Assembly (NCBI GenBank): GCA_965120355.1
Contig: CBCPMX010000014.1
Span: 1-32,433 of the forward strand
Source of the DNA: CBCPMX01 sp965120355
GTDB taxonomy: Bacteria > Bacillota > Clostridia > Oscillospirales > Oscillospiraceae
Direction: 5' to 3'
Length of the DNA: 32,433 nt
The position numbers and the translations under genes are program-made. This document shows positions 30,760 through 32,433 of this stretch, in pieces. A model generated the notes under the pieces. It was given only the letters and a program-made list of their open reading frames with translations. It had not been told where the DNA came from and searched no databases. Within the stretch, counting starts at the first letter, position 1. Each line of letters begins with the position of its first letter.

Positions 30760-32433
30760 TTACTTTACAACACTCTGGCAGAACACCATGAGAGCCTGGG
30801 CCACCTCGGCACGGGTGGCAGATTGACCCGCGTCCAGTACACCGACGGTGCGGCTGACAATGGTCCCGTTGGCCACGGCCCACTCCAGCGCCTCCACGGC
30901 GTAGGCGCTGACGGCAGCGCTGTCGGAGAAGCCATCCAGCGGATAGGTGCTGCCGGTGTAATAGCCGCAGGCGTTGGCATAGCGGTACAAGATCGCCGCC
31001 AGCTGTTCCCGGGTTACCGGGTCGTTGGGGCCGAAGCGGCCGTCGCCGTAGCCCTCCACCACGCCGTTCTGGGCCGCCCAGCGCACCGCGTCGGTGTACC
31101 ACTGGCCGTCCGCCACGTCGGTGAAGACATTGGTTCCGGAGACGGCGGGCTCCCCGGCCACACGATACAGCGTTGTGACCACCATGGCCCGGGTCAACGT
31201 GCCCTCCGGGTCAAAGGCCGTGGCGCTGACGCCGTTCATAATGCCGTTGGCGTAGCAGTAGGCAATGGCGTCCTTAAACCGGCTGCCGGAGATGTCGGTG
31301 AAGGGGGTGGCGATGGTCCCCTGCACCAGCGTCCCCGTGATGAGCTTGAAGGCGGCGTCCACCGTCACGTCGCCGTCGGGCATAATAAAGGTGTAGGTGC
31401 CGTCCTTTTGCTCCGTCAGCTGGACAGTCTTGCCGCTGCCGTCGGTGACGGTGAGGGTATCCAGCTGATAGCCGGTGTCGGGGGTCACGGTGAGGGTGAC
31501 CTTGTCGCCGGCCTCGGGCCGGGCGGGATTGACAAGGATGCTGCCATTTGCAATTTCTGGGGCAGTGACGCGGTGGGTGGTGGCTGTCTGGGTGGTGACG
31601 GTGGAGGTGGGCCGCCGAGTGGGCGTTTCTTCTTCATCCCCGCTGAACGTCATCTCCGCCAGGAATTCTTCTGTAATTCCTGCATCTGCCGATTGGACGG
31701 TCTGGTTCCCATCCGCATACCACACCTCTACAAAGGTGTCGCCGTAATCTTTATACAGCACCAGCATCGTTCCGGAATTGAGATTGAATCCGCGGAAGGT
31801 AATCAACGTATCTTCCGCAATGGGCACTTGACTGAATGTCCGTGTGGCTGTGGTTCCATCCTCGTCCTCGAATTCGACTGTCGCTGTCATGGTTCCGGTT
31901 CCTGTGCCGGTGATGGTCGTCAGCACATCATAGTAATCATACAGCGTCACGGTGATGCTCTCGTCGGCATTCAGCGTCATAAAGCCGAAGCTGGCGGAAA
32001 GCTGCTCCGTCGCACTGTCAAGAACTTCGCCATCAAACTGGACATTGACCTCAATCGGACACTCCTGCGTTATTGACACCGAACCGCTGGAACCGGTGCC
32101 TGTGGCCGCAGACCAGTTGGGTGTAGCATACGCTACAATTGTACCGTCGGCCAATTGGGAAACCTGCTCCTCTGTATAGGAAATATTTTTACGATATTTC
32201 ACATTGTGGTTTCCGGTATTTCCATCAACAATAGATATTGTCTCGTTCTCAGTATTGACTTCGACAACAATCCCGCTATGATTGACCAAAGCATTACTAT
32301 CTGCCCAACGAATCAGAACAAGATCTCCGACCTTAGGCCTCTTATAAATGATTTTCAACGCAAAATGGCAAAATTTCAGCATCGGGTAAATCAAGATGTA
32401 AGTGCAGGAACAAGGATAAGGTTTTTTATGGAT
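30760..32433 (-). CDS. CHAP-domain cell-surface protein with three SLH domains (5' end outside window)
   Basis: The frame is open to the window edge, so the N terminus is missing; 557 residues are visible. First comes the C-terminal half of a CHAP peptidoglycan amidase/endopeptidase domain ('KRPKVGDLVLIRW', catalytic His in 'NHSGIVVEV', then 'IVDGNTGNH'); its catalytic Cys would lie near or beyond the edge. A beta-rich region, a Thr/Arg-Pro linker ('TPTRRPTSTVTTQTATT'), and one repeat of the 'GYQLDTLTVTDGSGKTVQL' type (Flg_new_2-like) follow. Three SLH domains close it: 'FTDISGSRFKDAIAYC', 'FTDVADGQWYTDAVRWAA' and 'FSDSAAVSAYAVEALEWA', which bind pyruvylated wall polymers. So it is probably a secreted wall hydrolase or surface-layer-associated protein. 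Confidence 0.85.
   Translation of the reverse strand: MHKKPYPCSCTYILIYPMLKFCHFALKIIYKRPKVGDLVLIRWADSNALVNHSGIVVEVNTENETISIVDGNTGNHNVKYRKNISYTEEQVSQLADGTIVAYATPNWSAATGTGSSGSVSITQECPIEVNVQFDGEVLDSATEQLSASFGFMTLNADESITVTLYDYYDVLTTITGTGTGTMTATVEFEDEDGTTATRTFSQVPIAEDTLITFRGFNLNSGTMLVLYKDYGDTFVEVWYADGNQTVQSADAGITEEFLAEMTFSGDEEETPTRRPTSTVTTQTATTHRVTAPEIANGSILVNPARPEAGDKVTLTVTPDTGYQLDTLTVTDGSGKTVQLTEQKDGTYTFIMPDGDVTVDAAFKLITGTLVQGTIATPFTDISGSRFKDAIAYCYANGIMNGVSATAFDPEGTLTRAMVVTTLYRVAGEPAVSGTNVFTDVADGQWYTDAVRWAAQNGVVEGYGDGRFGPNDPVTREQLAAILYRYANACGYYTGSTYPLDGFSDSAAVSAYAVEALEWAVANGTIVSRTVGVLDAGQSATRAEVAQALMVFCQSVVK

Overview
The window looks like a chromosome segment from a GC-rich, endospore-forming member of the Clostridia, probably of the Oscillospiraceae (Flavonifractor/Oscillibacter-like). 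This is inferred from gene content and order: an archaeal-type aspartyl-tRNA synthetase in one operon with gatCAB under a T-box, an IspH-ribosomal protein S1 fusion behind cmk and plsC, the sporulation gene ytfJ beside scpAB, and an SLH-domain surface protein. No database search was run.

Left part (1-7761). A tRNA-Ala(GGC) gene is transcribed leftward. Rightward follow a radical SAM protein of the TIGR03960 type and its overlapping DUF2344 partner. Next is a T-box transcription unit, aspS2-gatC-gatA-gatB, which makes Asn-tRNA(Asn) (and possibly Gln-tRNA(Gln)) by the indirect, transamidation route. The most likely specifier codon is AAC (Asn), so the operon appears to sense the tRNA whose aminoacylation it completes.

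Middle part (7776-24700), almost entirely leftward. It holds a formate/nitrite-family channel; cmk-plsC-ispH/rpsA; an HI0933-type flavoprotein with an RpiR regulator; rsuA; dacA; a tightly overlapping set M50 protease-scpA-scpB-DUF2953-ytfJ; the translation operon infC-rpmI-rplT, with infC starting at a rare ATC codon behind an attenuator-like hairpin; marR; an aldo/keto reductase with ferredoxin-like clusters; and a small membrane protein with an in-frame TAG as codon 4.

Right part (23583-32433). leuC-leuD-leuB reads leftward and a Crp/Fnr regulator diverges from it. Between them lies a CRP-type palindrome, TGTAA-N6-TTACA. After this comes a gene-poor, decaying accessory stretch: a long hairpin, a broken secreted-protein gene, two lipoprotein genes, a compact unassigned structured RNA element, and a second, diverged copy of the leuC-crp intergenic region plus a gutted crp gene. 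That copy carries the palindrome and the leuC Shine-Dalgarno with it and breaks off exactly at the leuC start codon, so the second lipoprotein gene now sits behind a duplicated leu regulatory region. The window ends inside a CHAP-plus-SLH surface protein.

The most unusual items are the duplicated operator/promoter in front of the lipoprotein gene, the structured RNA at 28925-29011, the Asn-reading T-box, the internal Shine-Dalgarno in the ispH-rpsA fusion, the ATC start of infC, and the codon-4 TAG gene. I found no CRISPR array, phage module or intact insertion sequence.
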